From Caprella mutica (lineage: Eukaryota; Arthropoda; Malacostraca; Amphipoda; Caprellidae), in NCBI GenBank assembly GCA_947561585.1, contig CANNZV010000262.1, positions 124,001 through 188,000 of the forward strand: DNA of 64,000 nucleotides, given 5' to 3'. The position numbers and the translations under genes were made by a program. The notes beneath the pieces are model-generated. The model searched no databases. It saw only the letters and a program-made list of their open reading frames with translations, and had not been told where the DNA came from. Every line of letters begins with the position of its first letter. The first letter of the stretch is position 1. This document shows, one piece after another, positions 1-12,339 of the stretch.

Positions 1-18
1 AGCGGTGAATCATAACCA

Positions 19-233
19 GGGTTGAGACAATATGCTCTTAAAACTATAGATCCCAAAAATATCATAGATGAAACGAAATAAAATGGTATCGACTACTCTA
101 TACAGTTGGTTCAGAACGATTCAATACTCTCCGATCTAATTTATATACTAATATATATATACTAAACGATTTAATTTACTCCGTCTAAAATATTTTCGGG
201 ATCTATAGTTTTAAGAGCATATTGTCCCAACCC
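19..233. mobile_element. MITE-like inverted-repeat element, family A copy 1
   Basis: The two ends are inverted copies of each other over about 33 bp: the left end reads GGGTTGAGACAATATGCTC and the right end closes with the complement (GAGCATATTGTCCCAACCC). A related element lies at 49,974-50,150 with the same ends and the same interior segment (GAAACGAAATAAAATGGTAT). There is no coding capacity. This is a non-autonomous DNA transposon remnant of unknown superfamily. Confidence 0.75.
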
Positions 234-789
234 ATTATACGTCACTCAGTAAAGTGAGTAGGTAAATGACCTCATTTCAACAAAGGTTGAAATTGAATGC
301 AAAAATTGGAATAATTTCTGGAAGCCAAATAATTTTTTGTCATAATAATTATATTGGATGAAAAAAATGAAGAATGAAAACAATTCAAGTTGCATACCGA
401 AGCGCTTTCGTATATTTTTCATTTACTTATTTAAAACAATTATTTTAATATTTCTTTAAAGACACCTATGGAATAATATATTTGGAGTATTTAATAATTG
501 TAGTTAAAAAGATGCCCAGATATAATTTTTTTTAAATTTAAAATCAGACATTGGTAAAGTTAAATTGTCCGATGAACTCCAAATATTTAAAGTAAAGTTA
601 TGCATCTTCTCTGTTCTAAGAAATAGGCAGATTGAAATAATGTGACCTATTTTAATTATCACTAGAATTTTCCTTTTAAAATATATTGCATCAAGTAAAA
701 TATGAATGAAAAAAATCATCAAATTTTGGTAAATTCAAAGATAAACACTTTTAATAAATAGTCGGTAAAAAGCTGAGCATGTAATATGG
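234..789. other. AT-rich intergenic stretch, nothing recognised
   Basis: No open frame with recognisable protein similarity, no RNA gene and no clear repeat was seen. The 72-codon minus-strand frame here has low-complexity composition typical of chance ORFs in AT-rich DNA. Confidence 0.5.
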
Positions 790-1125
790 CATGAGAGAAC
801 TCTAGTTTCATTAGTGGGGAATCCCAACACCAAGCCAAGGAGAGGTGAGAGTACCATTATCTCCTCGTGATATGTGAAATGTACGCAGGCATGTCATAAA
901 GCAGCCAAATGACCCTAGAGTAACCCCACTTTTGTCATGACTGGTGGCATTAGTCCTATGTCTAGACAGACCCGATGCAATGTCTTAATATATGAAATGG
1001 CCAGAGCTGCTCAATGGGGTGTAAGACCGGAGAACAATTAAGGCACTTAAGTCATGAGAGTGAGTCTCCCAATTGATGCCCAAAGATGCGAAAAAAAGTA
1101 ATTTTATCCTGAATGCATGAGATTG
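790..1125 (+). pseudogene. Decayed Tc1/mariner-like transposase fragment (copy 1)
   Basis: This stretch matches the reverse complement of 1,490-1,720. The shared order is GAGAGAACTCTAG, then AAGCCAAGGAGAG, then CCTCGTGATATG, then the CAGGCATGTCAT-like segment. It therefore carries the same helix-turn-helix/linker part of a transposase in the opposite orientation. Several stops, frameshifts and a short internal deletion break the frame, so it is dead. The superfamily call rests on the better preserved neighbour at 1,250-1,812. Confidence 0.5.
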
Positions 1126-1249
1126 AGCACTTTCTTATGCATGAAATTCATTTTAAGTCGATGAGATAAGGGCAGGTTATCCATTCAAGAGAACAAGTGA
1201 TCATATGAAAAATATTATGTAGGTTTGACTAGTTAGTTTACATACTCTC

Positions 1250-1812
1250 CCTCTCCTACTCGGATTCCCGCACAAAATGTAACGTCATCGCCTCTTTGAT
1301 GGTGGTGAATCCATTTTGCAGTAACAGCTACAGTAGGTTCCAAACTTTAACACATCCTTCTGGACCGTCAAGCATAGTTCTAGCCTCATCTGTGAAGAGA
1401 TCCTTTTGAAATTTGGTGTACACGTACCTTTGTATCCATGTAATGCCCTTTTAATGTAATGCCCTACCTAAAAATAGGCTTCACTTTCCTGACCATTTCA
1501 TTTAAGACATGGAACGGAGTCTGTCTGGACATGGGACCAATGCCAGCCTTGTCAAAAATTGAGGCACTTGCGTCATTTATGTTTTGTATGACCTGCCTGC
1601 ACATTTTTCGCATATCACGAGGGTAAGATGCTTCTAATCGTACTCTCATCTCTCCTTGGCTTGATGTTGGAATTCTCCAAAAAATAATCTAGAGTTCTCT
1701 CATCCCTCGCCAGTTCTTTGGCTAAATCTTGAAGAGAACTCCCTTTTGCAAGATCTGCTACTCTTCTTCCCCTCTTGGTAGTAGTAAATCGTCTATTTTT
1801 GGTCATTTTCAC
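1250..1812 (-). pseudogene. Decayed Tc1/mariner-superfamily transposase (copy 2)
   Basis: Read on the minus strand, the segment first encodes a basic N-terminal helix-turn-helix-like region (KRGRRVADLAKGSSLQDLAK, then a PRRDES linker). It then gives a frame-shifted middle part with the run GPMSRQTPFHV. Near 1,390-1,420 comes LFTDEARTMLDGPEG, which resembles the F(S/T)DE...LDGPDGW stretch around the second catalytic Asp of Tc1-like DDE transposases. Stops and frameshifts separate the pieces and the ends are missing, so no active enzyme is made. A second decayed copy lies in opposite orientation just to the left. The family assignment comes from motif recall, not from a database search. Confidence 0.55.
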
Positions 1813-3326
1813 AGAGCTGCAACAATGCGATTGAATGTTATAACCCCATCAGTATACAAAAACATTCATAACTTCCTAAATAATATTTCAGGAAGATATT
1901 AACCTAGAAACAATCTTCCATGCAGTGAGCCAAGTTTCACTACTGTACCATCGATATTATTTTAATTATTAACTAAATAGTGATATGCAATAAAGCGAAT
2001 GGCACAGTGTGTGTACATGTCCTGCGATAGCAACTTTGAGTGATGAATTCGTTATTTTGTAGTTCATCAACATAACCACAAACGATGAGGTCAGTTGCTT
2101 GCTATTAATTTTGGCATTTATGAACATTGATTCGATTTTTACGATATTTAAAAATGAGAAATTCTTCATTAAAAGGAAATTTTAAATGTACACATAAATA
2201 TTTTATCTCTACCTTAGAGAGAGGAATTCTTTGAACAGATAACCACCGTAAATCTAATACATCAACGCTTATGTACAAGAAGTTTATTTCTATATTTCAT
2301 TTTCTTTTTCTGTGTTTACTTTATCTATTATGTTTATATCTTTTAGTATGTGGTTTCAAGATGAAACGAGAAACCAAGTTTGTCTGTAATTTAAAAATGA
2401 ATAACATTCAAGAGACAATTTTCTGATGTAAAAATTCAAATTAATAATGGTACGAAATATAATAACTGGTCGTAGGAATTATTGTTTTGAATCAATATTA
2501 TGTATTAACTGATATAATTATTTTTAAAGCGATATTATGGCTTTCAGTTAATAAATATGACTACAGTTTCAATGAATCCGATAAAGTTTCACACCGGCCC
2601 AATATGTGTCTCATGTTGTACCATTGTACATACATAATGTTAACTGATTACAGAATATTAATATATGTCAGCAAATAATTGTTCTCGATTCGATTACCTT
2701 AATAGGATTAATTACATAATATAAGAATGACTTATCTATAGACACGGTGAATAATCATCAAACCTTACAACTGTTACACTTAGTATGAGGAGTAGTTGAG
2801 ATCCGCGTCTCCAAAAGTGTCCAGATAGAAAATTATAATAGATTAAAGTTTAGACTCCTTGCTTTCAAAACATTTTTGCTCATGAAGGATATATGTTCGT
2901 TTGCATTGCAGGTTTGTGTTAGATTGGAACCTTATGCAGTGATGGTGCTCATTCATGTTCAATATGACTACATAGGGAGATCCTCCAGAGTCTGTCACAT
3001 ATGACAATGTGGTCAAACCATCAGAGATAGTGCATTTTGACGCTGAACTTTAGGATCTTCAAACTCCATCATTCTGATTGTTCGAATCCTGTAGAATGTC
3101 TATTATTGTCTAATTTATTTTCTTCCGTAAGCATCAAGTTAGGGATCGTGTCTTCAGCTTTCTAATTTAGGGTGAGATAAACTTTTGATCTCGCATCTTC
3201 TCATTATGGTCCGAAAGCTCGATCAAGACGTTTCAACATTTAAAATGTCTGTGACCTCCGTTCTGCTAGCAGCAGTCTATACATTGTAATTTTGGTAACT
3301 GTAGCCATTTTTACGATCACACATTC
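1813..3326. other. Intergenic, nothing recognised
   Basis: This 1.5-kb AT-rich stretch holds only short chance frames. I saw no splice-site-bounded exon, RNA gene or clear repeat. Confidence 0.45.
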
Positions 3327-3450
3327 GTGACCGGTAATTTGACTCACGATAATTTTGTCACCGGTAATAATTTGACCCCCTGTTAATTTGATCCACTGGT
3401 AATTTGACCCCCTGGTAATTAGACCCCTGGTAATTTGACACCCGGTAACA
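3327..3450. repeat. Degenerate short tandem repeat, about 15-17 bp unit
   Basis: About seven or eight imperfect units of the form GGTAATTTGACCCC(C/T) follow one another. A single related segment in inverse orientation (GAGTCAAATTACCAAGG) occurs at about 3,690. Units differ by substitutions and one to three base indels, so the array is old. Confidence 0.75.
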
Positions 3451-4271
3451 TGATTCTTTGATGATGAAATTAATTAAAAATTATGTTAATATTATGTAAC
3501 CATGATACAAGATTTTAGAATGAAGTCATAATTAGTTTATATAAAAAATATGTATATTGTTTTATTGCTAATTGGATGCAAATTTAGAACTGGTTTTCCT
3601 GCATTTCGGGTGAAAATGCAATCTGAATTTTATTATACTATTTCATTTTAACATCATGGGATATTACAGCACTGGAGTCAAATAACGGGGAGTCAAATTA
3701 CCAAGGTTTAAATTAATTTAATTATAATTTTGGTCCACACGCATCTTTTAATTACGACTTTTAACTGATATCGAAAAATGTTGTACGATTCATCATAACC
3801 TTCTTTGCAATTGATGAATAAGTATCACCTTCTTTCATTGTATTTTAATTTACATATCTGAAATAGAAAGATCATGACACTGGCTTTGAGACGATATTCA
3901 ATTCACAGAATTATACATTGATTTTGAACAATTTATCTGATAGGCAAACTGTTTAAAAGTGAAAGATGATACCCGATAAAACTTTAATATTTTCATGTAG
4001 TCAAGCTTTATTTAGAATTTTATGCAACAGAATTTGATAATGAGTCTAATAATAATTATGAATCAACCATAAAACTTAGGTAACTGTTGTAGAAATTAGC
4101 TGTTGTTGAAATGTGATCTTATTGAAAGATATATCCATTGATTTATATAAATAATTTAGATAATTTTTTGCAATTTCTTTTATTAAATTTTTCAGTGATA
4201 TTTTACAGCTACATTTTTTTCTCATTTGGTAACAGTAAAATCCATTTCTTAGTCACAATTTCGATTGAATC
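3451..4271. other. Intergenic, nothing recognised
   Basis: AT-rich sequence without recognisable genes or repeats, apart from the isolated unit near 3,690 that belongs to the preceding tandem repeat. Confidence 0.45.
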
Positions 4272-4445
4272 ATAATACCAAAGATATTATACTATAAGAT
4301 ACACTCAAAAGTGGCGCCATCTGGTTTCAAAAGCGGAAATAGAGTTGAAATATTGTAATGACATTCGAGATATATTGCGTGCGTGACGTCATAACAGCAA
4401 CAGTGTATCTTATTGTAGTACAATATCTTTGTTGTACCTCATTGT
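4272..4445. mobile_element. Short inverted-repeat element with duplicated right end
   Basis: The left arm (CAAAGATATTATACTATAAG then ATACACT) is mirrored by the right arm (AGTGTATCTTATTGTAGTAC then AATATCTTTG). The last part of the right arm (CATTGTAGTACAATATCTTTG-like) is present twice in tandem. A related fragment with AATCTTATTGTAGAATAATACC occurs at about 5,880. It is non-coding and looks like a small MITE. Confidence 0.6.
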
Positions 4446-5232
4446 AGTACAATATCTTTGACCATACTATATATAGAGAGTGGTAAACTTCAGCTCCTAG
4501 AGTCTGAAAATCAGTTGATTTTTTTTGAAGAAATCATAATTTTCCAATTTTTTATTATAATATCTAGACAAATAATTTTCACAATTCAATTATTCTGCCA
4601 ATTCAACTATTGAAAAGGCAAATATTATATTCTTCATTCAAAATGTTATCAGGATCATGAAAGTGTATTTTAAATCAGTCTATGCTACAAAATGGTTCGT
4701 TTTCTTTGTCACAGCAACAGATAAGATAGCGACTAAGATTTTATTGCATAATATTTACATCATAATTATTATTGTTACAGTTTCACTATGGAACTAAAAG
4801 AAAAATAATTGTTAGAATTATATAGGATAATAAAAGTTTTATTGACTGTGCATATTATAATAATCAAACAATAGAGTAATGAAAATATATATATATGAAA
4901 GTTTGTTTAGTCAAAGAAAAGGCCTTAACCCACTCAGAAAATTGTCATCACCTATCATTAATTCACACCAATATGAATAGTATTCAAAAACCGTTATTAT
5001 TTACGGAGAAGTAAACTAGTCTATGATAAAAATTAACATCTACCTATCTGATTCTACCACGATGTACATTCATTCGGAATTAATTTTTAATTGAAAGACT
5101 AAGGTTAATTTTCTTTAGTCGTTCATTTCCAACAAAATTCCAGCGAAATAGGTGAAATTCCTTTGCTGTACTCACTATATAAATATATTATCTATCCTAA
5201 TAGTACCCGTACAGTGTATTTATTTGTTTACT
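4446..5232. other. Intergenic, nothing recognised
   Basis: AT-rich stretch between two repeat elements. No supported gene. Confidence 0.4.
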
Positions 5233-5780
5233 AGTGTATTTTGCCGATGAAATGACGTGTCATCAAAAGCAGAAATTTATTACATACGTTTAGTTAATTC
5301 AATTAAAATTTAATTTTCTGCCTACTGACTGATTTATTTAATGGATAAAATAGTACTAAATATAAAAATTGAAAAAAGCGTAAGAATTTAAATATAAAGT
5401 CAATATTTTTGCGTGCGTATCATGGATACATCATTCATGTTCAATACCCATCGAATAAAAGTGAACACCAAATAAATAAATAAACACACTAGGGGTATGA
5501 TTATGGACTAGTATACTTTCCCGTTAAAAATAACGGGATGTCATCAATACCAATTTATTACCCGTTATTAGGCTACTTTTAATGAATTAAATTAAAATTG
5601 AATTTTCTTCATAGTCTAATATATTTTATAGATAAAATACATTAAAAAATTGAATAAAAATAAAGGGAATTTAAATATCAAGTCAATATATTCCCGTGCG
5701 TATCGTAGTTACATTCTTCATGTTTAATACTCGTCGTGTAAGAGCGGACACCAAATAAATAAATAAAAAAATAAACGGGT
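5233..5780 (+). repeat. Two tandem copies of a dispersed repeat of about 260 bp (family B)
   Basis: Two related monomers lie head to tail at about 5,233-5,490 and 5,508-5,780. Each starts near ACTAGT, passes through a TGTCATCA segment and TTTATTAC, and ends in a (CAAA)TAAATAAATAAA tail next to GACACC. Two further copies lie in reverse orientation, also as a tandem pair, at about 56,170-56,745. A short inverted piece (CGGGTATTAAACCTGAAGAA) follows at 5,776-5,815. No coding capacity is visible; the class is uncertain. Confidence 0.7.
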
Positions 5781-5815
5781 ATTAAACCTGAAGAATGTAA
5801 CTATGATAAGCACGG

Positions 5816-6597
5816 CCGGGTGGTGAAACACAGGTGGCAGCACTATGCATTTTTGAAACCGAAATTTCCAAAAGTAGCTAATCTTATTGTAGAATAATAC
5901 CTTTGTTATATATGTGTTATTTCACAGTAATTATATTCTCTATATCACATATGCTATATAATAGCACACTTTATGTATATAGGTTCAAACAGATGATAAA
6001 GAGATTAACTGTGAGAAAATGTCCAACTATGTTGATAATGGGAATTGTATTTATTATGGTAAAATTATATAATTATTTAAACTGGATATTATTAACAAAC
6101 TTTAAAAAAATCTGAAAAAAGAGGATGAGCATAAAAAATGTTCAGACTATACATTAAAAAACTTTCTTTCATATGAAAATAATCTTTATAATATCTAATA
6201 ATCCTTAAAAAAATAATTAAATTCAAAGAGTATACAAGATATTGCATATAAATTTAACTTTATTTTCTTTCGATTACATAATGGATACTTTTTAGCGGCC
6301 ACCCTGTAAATAATACACATATCATTTCGGACTGTATATTTGATATGTGAACGTACATTATCTTGTGATTGCATAATAAATGATATGATTATACAATTTA
6401 AAACACGTGGATTGTGTCTGCTAGATTTATACTACAGATTAATTACTGCATTGCAATTTAGTATTACTGCTTAATTTCTCTATAATCTGTGTTTAATTAC
6501 ATTTGCAAATTTGAAGATGGTTATATTTTATCCTGCATTTATTTATTTAATTGCCATCTTGTTATTCGCATAACTTAAAATGTATGTAAATTTCCTA
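5816..6597. other. AT-rich intergenic stretch
   Basis: Contains a fragment related to the inverted-repeat element at 4,272 (near 5,880) and otherwise only chance frames. Confidence 0.4.
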
Positions 6598-7010
6598 AAA
6601 TTTGGTGGGACGATTAGTCAATATTCAAGAAGCTGCTAGTAGAAATTGAGGAATAATCCGGTTAATGGTCAAGGTCAAGGTCATTTATAACTCAAAAAGT
6701 ATTCAACTATATTGCGTGAAGCTTGGGTGGACGATTGGTCATGGTCAAAATCCATGAACCATTTTTTTTTTAATTTTGGGATCGATCGGGTCAGAGATCA
6801 AGGTCAAGGCCATTTATAACTTAATAACTCCAAGCTATCCAACCAAATTTTTTTTTAAAAGCAAACCTTCTTTAAATAAATGATAACAAACCAAATGGCC
6901 TGAAATTTGATGGAACGATTGGTCAATGTTCAGGAACAATTTAGTCCAATTTTGGGAGTGATCGGCGGAACGATTGGCCATAATCCAGTGACCAGTTATT
7001 ATAGATTTAG
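6598..7010. repeat. Dispersed repeat family D, tandem degenerate monomers
   Basis: The segments AAATTTGGTGGGACGATTAG, GGTCAAGGTCATTTATAAC and ACGATTGGTCA recur several times with roughly 100-bp periodicity. The same family is found in reverse orientation at about 7,608-7,930 and 50,755-50,930 (for example CATCCCACCAAATTTCAGGC). The monomers are diverged and non-coding. Confidence 0.65.
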
Positions 7011-7607
7011 GGAGAGAATGAGTCAAAGCGGCGGTGAAAGTATGCGCTCTACCGAGTGCTCGTAATCTAGTTGTATATGTGTTACAATGAAAAAAAAAAT
7101 ATTTATAACCATTTAATTAAAATGAATATTACCTATAAATAATATGATTATAATATTGTGTTGATTATGTTAGACAGACAGGAGAAATAAATGAAAATAA
7201 TAATATTAAACTGTATACTTTTTATCATAAGACCAAAAATGTGGAACCAGCCGATAACTCGGAACTTACTGTGTAATTATTTAATCTAACTATAAGTAAC
7301 GCAATGTTTTTGACGGGTATTGATTACGAAACAATGATTGATATTGAAAAAAACTTCTTGCAGAGGTAATAATACGTACTTCTGAATGATGAACGAGAAT
7401 GATCTACTCAAATATGCAAAAATGAATGCACTAATGGGTGGTAAAGACAAGCCATAATTCTATCAATATTGAAAACAATTCTAATATCGCACCCGAGTGA
7501 TATTTTCTGAAAACCTCATATACAGTTACCTAATATGACTGAGAATATTTAACTAATGAACATATCATTATGAAAGAACTAGATGATGGGCACTCATATA
7601 GCGCATA

Positions 7608-7930
7608 CCTTCGCAAATGACTTTGACCTTCAACCTGTTCGCTTCCAAAATATAATAAACTGGTTCCTGGATAATGACCACTCGTCCCACCAAATTTCAG
7701 TCAATTACGTTGAAATAATTTTGAGTATTAATTAATGTGCTGATATTGACTTTTGAGCCTCAACCTGATCACAATGTAACCAAACAGTTGCTGGATATCA
7801 ACCAATCGTCTCTTCAATTCTCCGGCAATTTGGCCGAATACTTTTTGATTTAAAAATTACCTCAATCTTGGACGTGATTGCTCCCAAAATCGAACAAATT
7901 GGTACCTGGATAATGAACAATCGTTACTCT
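7608..7930. repeat. Dispersed repeat family D, second locus
   Basis: Carries three degenerate monomers, each with a CCTGGATAATGA/CTGGATATCAACC segment, then a TCGTCCCACCAAATTTCAG-like segment, then CAATT(T/A)..TTGA. It is the reverse complement of the material at 6,598-7,010. The intervening 7,011-7,607 shows no gene. Confidence 0.65.
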
Positions 7931-9223
7931 CGTGCGTCGTTCTGATTCAGGCTGGAGGGGGTCATTTTCAACAACTTTTGAAGGGCCTCAGGAGATACGT
8001 CTCATAATTATGTAACAGGACAATAAATCTTTAATAATTATATAAATCTTTTCTTTTCCATTAAACTGAAGTCAAATAAGATGCCATTTGACGCATGATG
8101 CCATTTTACACATGCCAATTTCACTTGGTAGCTTCGTGAACACAAGTGCCTAGCTTAAAGTTCTTAAACAAATCATTTAACATTTATTATAGTTTATTTC
8201 ATAGTTTAAGCTACCTCAATTACCATCAAATTTCTCGGTGAGTATTATTTTTCGAAAATAGTCCATTTGAAGGTCCCCTCCACTTGACTTCTTTTTATAA
8301 CTATATTCATTAGAACTAAAGTTACTGATTATAAAACTACATATTTGGTTCAATACTTTTATTATAATATGTAATTGAAGTTATTCTTCACAAAAAGATC
8401 TACCTTCCGAAAATTCTGTTAAATCTAAGAAAATCGGATAGTGACATTTGAGAAAGGATATTTCTTATATTTATAATTAATTAAGACGCGAATACTTAAT
8501 AGATTTCTTTTCTGTTAACTATTATATGTTTATATAACCTTAGCTCAACAAATTTAAAAGCATTTCCATAGAAAATATCATTTAGTGTTGGTGGAGAGCA
8601 CCTTTAAAGTTCATTTATAGTTCAATATCATTGCTTTGCTATACATAATAACGATTAGTACCAATTGTTGCTATACGACTCTTAAAATGAAATATATAAT
8701 ATTTCATCAGATGCATCAACAAACAAAATTACTGTTGCTATGTTATATCCAAGAAGACCACATAACTATTTCTATAGAAACGATAATTAAAATCATCTTT
8801 TTTAAATATATTTCCCACGATTTTCTGTATTTTTTCTACAGTTACAATCAATTACATAAGAATGGGAAAAATCGCAACTGTTGTTAATATATAACATTAG
8901 TTTTCTGTATATAAATGAGACGATTTTCAGTATTGCCACCAAAAAATATTTGTTGGCCGAGTAACGAAGTAGCAATCACAACAATATGAGGTAGACATAC
9001 TACACCGCAATGACATTATACAAAACCTAGTTCTTTCATTCAAATTTTATAATATAATTCAAATATTTATTTTGGAATATCTATTTTGTGAAACAAGTTC
9101 AGAAAGCATTGATTGGCTAATTGCTATTCCTATAGCTTTGTAAAGTTATATAGAAGAAGGATTTTCAATTATATATAATCGATTTCAGTTGAAAATTCAA
9201 ATATTTATTGCATTTTTATTGTT
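7931..9223. other. Intergenic, nothing recognised
   Basis: AT-rich, with no exon-like open frame flanked by plausible splice sites. A 5' exon of the following lipocalin gene could lie here, but I could not pick one out. Confidence 0.4.
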
Positions 9224-9424
9224 AAAGACTGCTTCGCACATGTCAAGGATCCATTCGGGACGTCACCGGTCAGTGATTATTTATCACTCCGTGTAGCCGG
9301 TACTGTGTGAATATGTCCAATGTAATTAAAGTAACGATATATTTTTACACTGGCACTAAATCACTGAGAGGAGACGGACCGGTGACGTCCCGGACGGCTC
9401 ACTGACATGTGTGAAGAAGCCTTA
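9224..9424. mobile_element. Inverted-repeat (MITE-like) element abutting the lipocalin gene
   Basis: The left arm contains CGCACATGTCAAGGATCC and CGGGACGTCACCGGTCAGTG. The right arm is its inverted match (ACCGGTGACGTCCCGGACGG, then CTCACTGACATGTGTGAAG). The arms are about 60 bp and separated by about 80 bp. The only ATG in frame with the lipocalin signal peptide, at 9,407, lies inside the right arm. Confidence 0.75.
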
Positions 9425-10491
9425 AACCATCCAACTTCTTATTTCCAAATTTTTCCTTTTGCCAGTCTTATCGTTCTCACTCTCCTCTCCGTGGTGGCAC
9501 TGTCCAACGCTGGACTCTACCAGGGAATTTGCCCTGAATATCAAAATGTCGCAGATTTCGACTTGAATATGGTAAGAAAGGTCAATTTATTAACAAGAAG
9601 GTCTTGAATATTTCGATCATTCACCGTGTTTTATATCTTCAGTATCTCGGAAGATGGTACGAAATGCAGCACTTCGACAACAGCTTCGAAACGGGGGATC
9701 AGTGCATCACATCTGATTTTGGCTATATTTGTAAGTACAAACATATATATTTTCAGATCATAATCCAAAAACTGTACTCGAACTATAAATATCTGTTTAC
9801 AAAAATTGAGCGTAATCATAATTAATTGTAATCAGAGACCTGGGTATAAATGAATAGGGGAGAATATATTGAAAATATTTGGCGTTGAAATGATTCAATT
9901 TTTAGATTTTTAATTAATATATCAATAGTTCATTGTTTAAGGCACCCATTTATATTTTAGCTGACACTGAAATGAGCATCACAAATTCTTGGTATGATGA
10001 AAATGGACTAAGTAACATCAATGCCACTGGAACTCTTACTGGAGTTGAACCTGGCCAATTCATTTTCTCCTTCCCAGGAGTTACTCCTGATTACTACAAC
10101 GTTATTGCGGTAGACTACGAGAGGTACAGTTGCGCCTATGCTTGTAGACAGGTACGTGTATTCACAACAATTAGAAACCGATATCATGAACAAAAGACGA
10201 TGAATCTAACGTTATACCTAACCTTTTAAGATCGGAAGTACCATGAATGAATTTGCCTGGCTTCACTTCAGGACAAATGAAAGGAACGAAACACTTTTGG
10301 TAAGAAACTAAATCTTAAGATTGGTGAAGATAATGGAAATATATAAATTAGTACAGCCGATTAATGTATAACTAATTCATAAACAGGTTGAAGCTCTAGG
10401 AGAATTCACCAAATATGGAATTGATGTCTCAAAGTTCGAGGTAACCTTCCATGGAGTCACTTGTCCTTACTACCCTGTACCTCAACTGTAG
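9407..10491 (+). CDS. Secreted lipocalin (apolipoprotein D / bilin-binding type), five exons
   Basis: Small secreted carrier of hydrophobic ligands, judged by family. Exons: 9,407-9,606 region ending at the donor after 9,576 (ATG|GTAAGA), 9,643-9,730, 9,961-10,151, 10,231-10,299 and 10,387-10,491; every junction is GT-AG and the joined frame stays open to a TAG stop. A hydrophobic signal segment (about residues 16-35) is followed by ICPEYQNVADFDLN. Exon 2 opens with YLGRWYEMQHF, the lipocalin G-x-W signature. Exon 3 ends in the second conserved region, AVDYERYSCAYAC, and the last exon holds the closing Cys (GVTCPYY). The length of about 185 residues suits the family. An AATAAA signal follows at 10,586. 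The start is uncertain: the ATG at 9,407 lies inside an inverted-repeat element, and a good acceptor (CCTTTTGCCAG, ending 9,465) would let an upstream exon supply the true start. A decayed relative lies at 24,010-24,515. The ligand is unknown. Confidence 0.88.
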
Positions 10492-10585
10492 TACCAATTC
10501 ATCATTAAGCAATTGAAGGATTTACTATAACTATAAAATTGGCTTATTTTAGTGGATAATTCAAATTGGTATAATTCTTATTATG

Positions 10586-10591
10586 AATAAA
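10586..10591 (+). terminator. Polyadenylation signal of the lipocalin gene
   Basis: A canonical AATAAA hexamer lies 95 bp after the lipocalin stop codon, followed by T-rich sequence. Confidence 0.6.
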
Positions 10592-10879
10592 TGATTTCAC
10601 AAATTTCTGTTTATATTTTTTGTATACCTACTATTGAATTTTATAAAAATTGTGTCACAACTCATAGAAGGATTTAATTATTTACAGCAAGATTTATTGC
10701 AGATTGGAAACAGTTTTAATTTTGATTCAATCGTGTAACTCGATTATATTCAGAATTTCTTACAGTTGTCACCTTTAAATAAAGCAATACAATTTATATC
10801 AATACTATAAATATATCAATTTACGGTATAGAAACTCAGACAACCAATCAAACAAAATGTAAAAGATATCTGAACACGC

Positions 10880-11070
10880 ACCAGTCCTAACTAAAACTGC
10901 TATAAAATCCCACCAATTGATTTTTCAATATTTTGTCTCTATAGAAACATTTATTTGATATTTACACATTCAATGGTGAACACAAAGAACATTTATCGAT
11001 ATAAAATAAAATAAACAAGCAAAGATGAGAAACAAATATTTCTTAGGTTTTATAACTATTTGTGCAAAAG
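10880..11070 (+). repeat. Dispersed repeat family E, copy 1
   Basis: Shares ACCAATTGA(T/C)TTTTC, TTTGATATTTACACATTCA, ATGGTGAACACAAAGAA and AACAAGCAAAGATGAGAA-like segments, in the same order, with 36,945-37,330 and 42,990-43,400. It is non-coding. The rest of 10,592-11,738 shows nothing else. Confidence 0.65.
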
Positions 11071-11738
11071 CCATTTTCCCCATTCATCGATAAAATCCTT
11101 ATAACATTCACAAAAAATGAATAAAACTTAAAAGAAAATTTAACTGTGGATGGGGGAAGGATTCAACAATAAAAGAAATACCAGAAAAAAAACAGGCACC
11201 TTTATTAGTTTTTGAAATATACTACTTAAAAGTTTTGTTCCGTTTTTTAGACACCCTGTATATTTGAATAAATATTCATAATATGAGCCTTTGGTCATTT
11301 ATCTCTTTCTTTTTTTGTATAATCGTATGTAAAGACAGCTTCCAAATCGGGTTAAAAATATAATTATAAGAATACTAGGGTTAAAAGCACTTGAAAGGCG
11401 TCAATTACTATTATAGATACATCAGTTTGAAGCTAGAGAATGTTTTTTCTTATGATTATTAAAAATTTACTGTCGTATATCGTATGAGGTACATCTCCTG
11501 AGGTCTCCCTCGCAACCGAAATAAGAACGATACACGCTTCAGAACATTCTTCCAAACTTTCTTGATAGTGTCCTGGTTACATCTACCATCAAAGCATTTA
11601 GCACATTGTTAAAAGGGTCGATGGAATCTGTTTGCTGGAAAAAAAGAGCTGGAGTGGTGGAGTGCTATCTTGTATCCACCAAAGTGCAGAACGAGTTGCA
11701 GAATGGTGCAGCCCATGCCAAATAATGCTATTTGGCTT

Positions 11739-12172
11739 CATTTCAGTTTCACTTCATTTCAGTTTCACTTCATTTCAGTTTCACTTCATTTCAGTTTCAC
11801 TTCATTTCAGTTTCACTTCATTTCAGTATCACTTCATTTCAGTATCACTTCATTTCAGTATCACTTCATTTCAGTTTAACTTCATTTCAGTTTCAATTCA
11901 TTTCATTTTCACTTCATTTCAGTTTCAATTCATTTCAGTTTCACTTCATTTCAGTATCACTTCATTTCAGTATCACTTCATTTCAGTATCACTTCATTTC
12001 AGTTTAACTTCATTTCAGTTTCAATTCATTTCATTTTCACTTCATTTCAGTTTCACTTCATTTCAGTTTCACTTCATTTCAGTATCACTTCATTTCAGTA
12101 TCACTTCATTTCAGTATCACTTCATTTCAGTTTCACTTCATTTCAGTTTCAATTCATTTCAGTTTCACTTCA
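11739..12172. repeat. 16-bp minisatellite, about 27 units
   Basis: Tandem units of TTCATTTCAGTTTCAC with a few variants (GTATCAC, GTTTAAC, ATTTTCAC). The variants recur in the same order about every 130 bp, so larger blocks were also duplicated. Because 16 is not a multiple of 3 and no unit contains a stop, long open frames cross the array in more than one frame; these are artefacts. Each unit ends like a 3' splice site (pyrimidine tract plus CAG). Confidence 0.95.
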
Positions 12173-12339
12173 CTGTAAAATATTTCCCCTCATCAGTATG
12201 TGAACTACGTCACTTTGAATTAACTCTGAACAAACTATAGGCGTCACATCGAACAAAAAGTTTAAAATATACCTGATTCAAATATTTTTTAATATGTTAA
12301 CAATTAATGCACTTTACTGTCTCAAATATCTTAAGATTT

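Noticed and set aside
6835..7026. 63-codon minus-strand frame
   Set aside because: It lies within dispersed repeat family D, and its other copies are not open.
11632..12240. 202-codon open frame rich in HFSFTSFQ-type repeats
   Set aside because: It is produced by the 16-bp minisatellite, which is open in more than one frame, and it begins at a TTG and not an ATG.
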